Positions 63,771 through 64,000 of a stretch of 64,000 nucleotides of DNA are shown here, piece after piece (position 1 is the stretch's first letter; each line of letters opens with the position of its first letter). Location: the NCBI RefSeq assembly GCF_010119975.1, contig NZ_CP048222.1:4358501-4422500 (forward strand), in the 5' to 3' direction. Below the pieces are notes generated by a model that was not told the DNA's origin, did no database searches, and saw only the letters and a program-made list of their open reading frames with translations. The stretch is from Rhodocytophaga rosea (GTDB lineage: Bacteria > Bacteroidota > Bacteroidia > Cytophagales > 172606-1). Position numbers and translations under genes: made by a program.

Positions 63771-64000
63771 AAATTGGGGTTACTTTCGTCCGGTGCGTGA
63801 AAGTTTGCTCAAGTGGCGGAAAGGGTATTGAAAGACTACAGTTGTTGGTGTATTAACCCCGATATAGCACAAGCAGGCACTGTCGGTAGCGGTTGATTCA
63901 GTAGAGTAACGCAGGCGGAAATAATCCTTGTTAAATGCTAAGTAATTAAACACAATTAAGTATAATATTTTCATCTACTTCAAGTTTTTTAAAATCAAGT

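Noticed and set aside
63780-63974. Minus-strand frame at the right window edge
   Set aside because: Overlaps the possible frameshifted end of the BNR gene on the other strand and shows no family pattern.
1-64000. Search by eye for tRNA and rRNA genes, riboswitches and CRISPR repeats
   Set aside because: No tRNA T-loop pattern, rRNA segment, riboswitch core or repeat-spacer pattern was recognised; a covariance-model scan could still find short RNAs.

Overview
This 64 kb chromosomal window comes from a free-living member of the Bacteroidota, most likely a gliding Cytophagales bacterium. That placement is inference. It rests on type IX secretion (T9SS) C-terminal sorting domains of both type A and type B, a PorZ-like protein, many outer-membrane beta-barrels and lipoproteins, TAnnTTTG-type -7 promoter elements, and start codons without Shine-Dalgarno sequences. 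No rRNA, tRNA, CRISPR array, prophage or conjugation genes were seen. The only intact mobile element is one IS630-family insertion sequence.

Layout, left to right. 1-4.6 kb: the cut-off start of a membrane-anchored regulator, two VOC-fold proteins flanking a Crp/Fnr-type regulator, a CNT nucleoside transporter and a metallophosphoesterase. 4.6-6.2 kb: a stand-alone hisH flanked by a 13-bp direct repeat, and a two-helix membrane protein. 6.2-12.8 kb: a complete tripartite RND efflux operon (tolC-like, membrane fusion protein, AcrB-like) with its TetR repressor and two identical 17-bp palindromic operators. 12.8-16.1 kb: two beta-barrel proteins around a DUF1028 protein, plus a T9SS-exported protein, driven by two near-duplicate promoters. 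16.2-19.9 kb: tdk-porZ-recO. 20.2-24.1 kb: an unusual three-gene operon (exported protein, lipoprotein, radical SAM enzyme). 24.3-29.1 kb: a cold-shock protein, 3-hydroxyanthranilate dioxygenase translationally coupled to a nuclease-fold/trypsin lipoprotein, an NFACT (RqcH-like) protein and an MBL-fold hydrolase.

29.3-45.1 kb is dominated by signalling and surface proteins. It holds a 1537-residue hybrid histidine kinase with its response regulator, a NagZ-like GH3 enzyme, small lipoproteins, a 1198-residue outer-membrane protein and a 1243-residue NtrY-like kinase. 45-52 kb: small exported proteins, a DUF4919 protein whose stop codon is the insertion point of the IS630 element, a cytoplasmic-looking substrate-binding-protein homologue, glycyl-tRNA synthetase and an orphan cysD. 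52-64 kb: an Na+/H+ antiporter, a T9SS-secreted sugar dehydrogenase with three nearly identical 270-bp repeats, a bestrophin-like channel, a GT-C-type membrane protein, an AraC regulator, an exported sugar isomerase-like protein, a VWA protein and a BNR beta-propeller that may be frameshifted.

The clearest regulatory units are the TetR/RND module and the paired promoters at 14.9 and 16.0 kb. The best candidate for something undescribed is the radical SAM trio at 20.2-24.1 kb. The IS insertion, the orphan hisH and cysD, and two headless ORF remnants point to past rearrangement.
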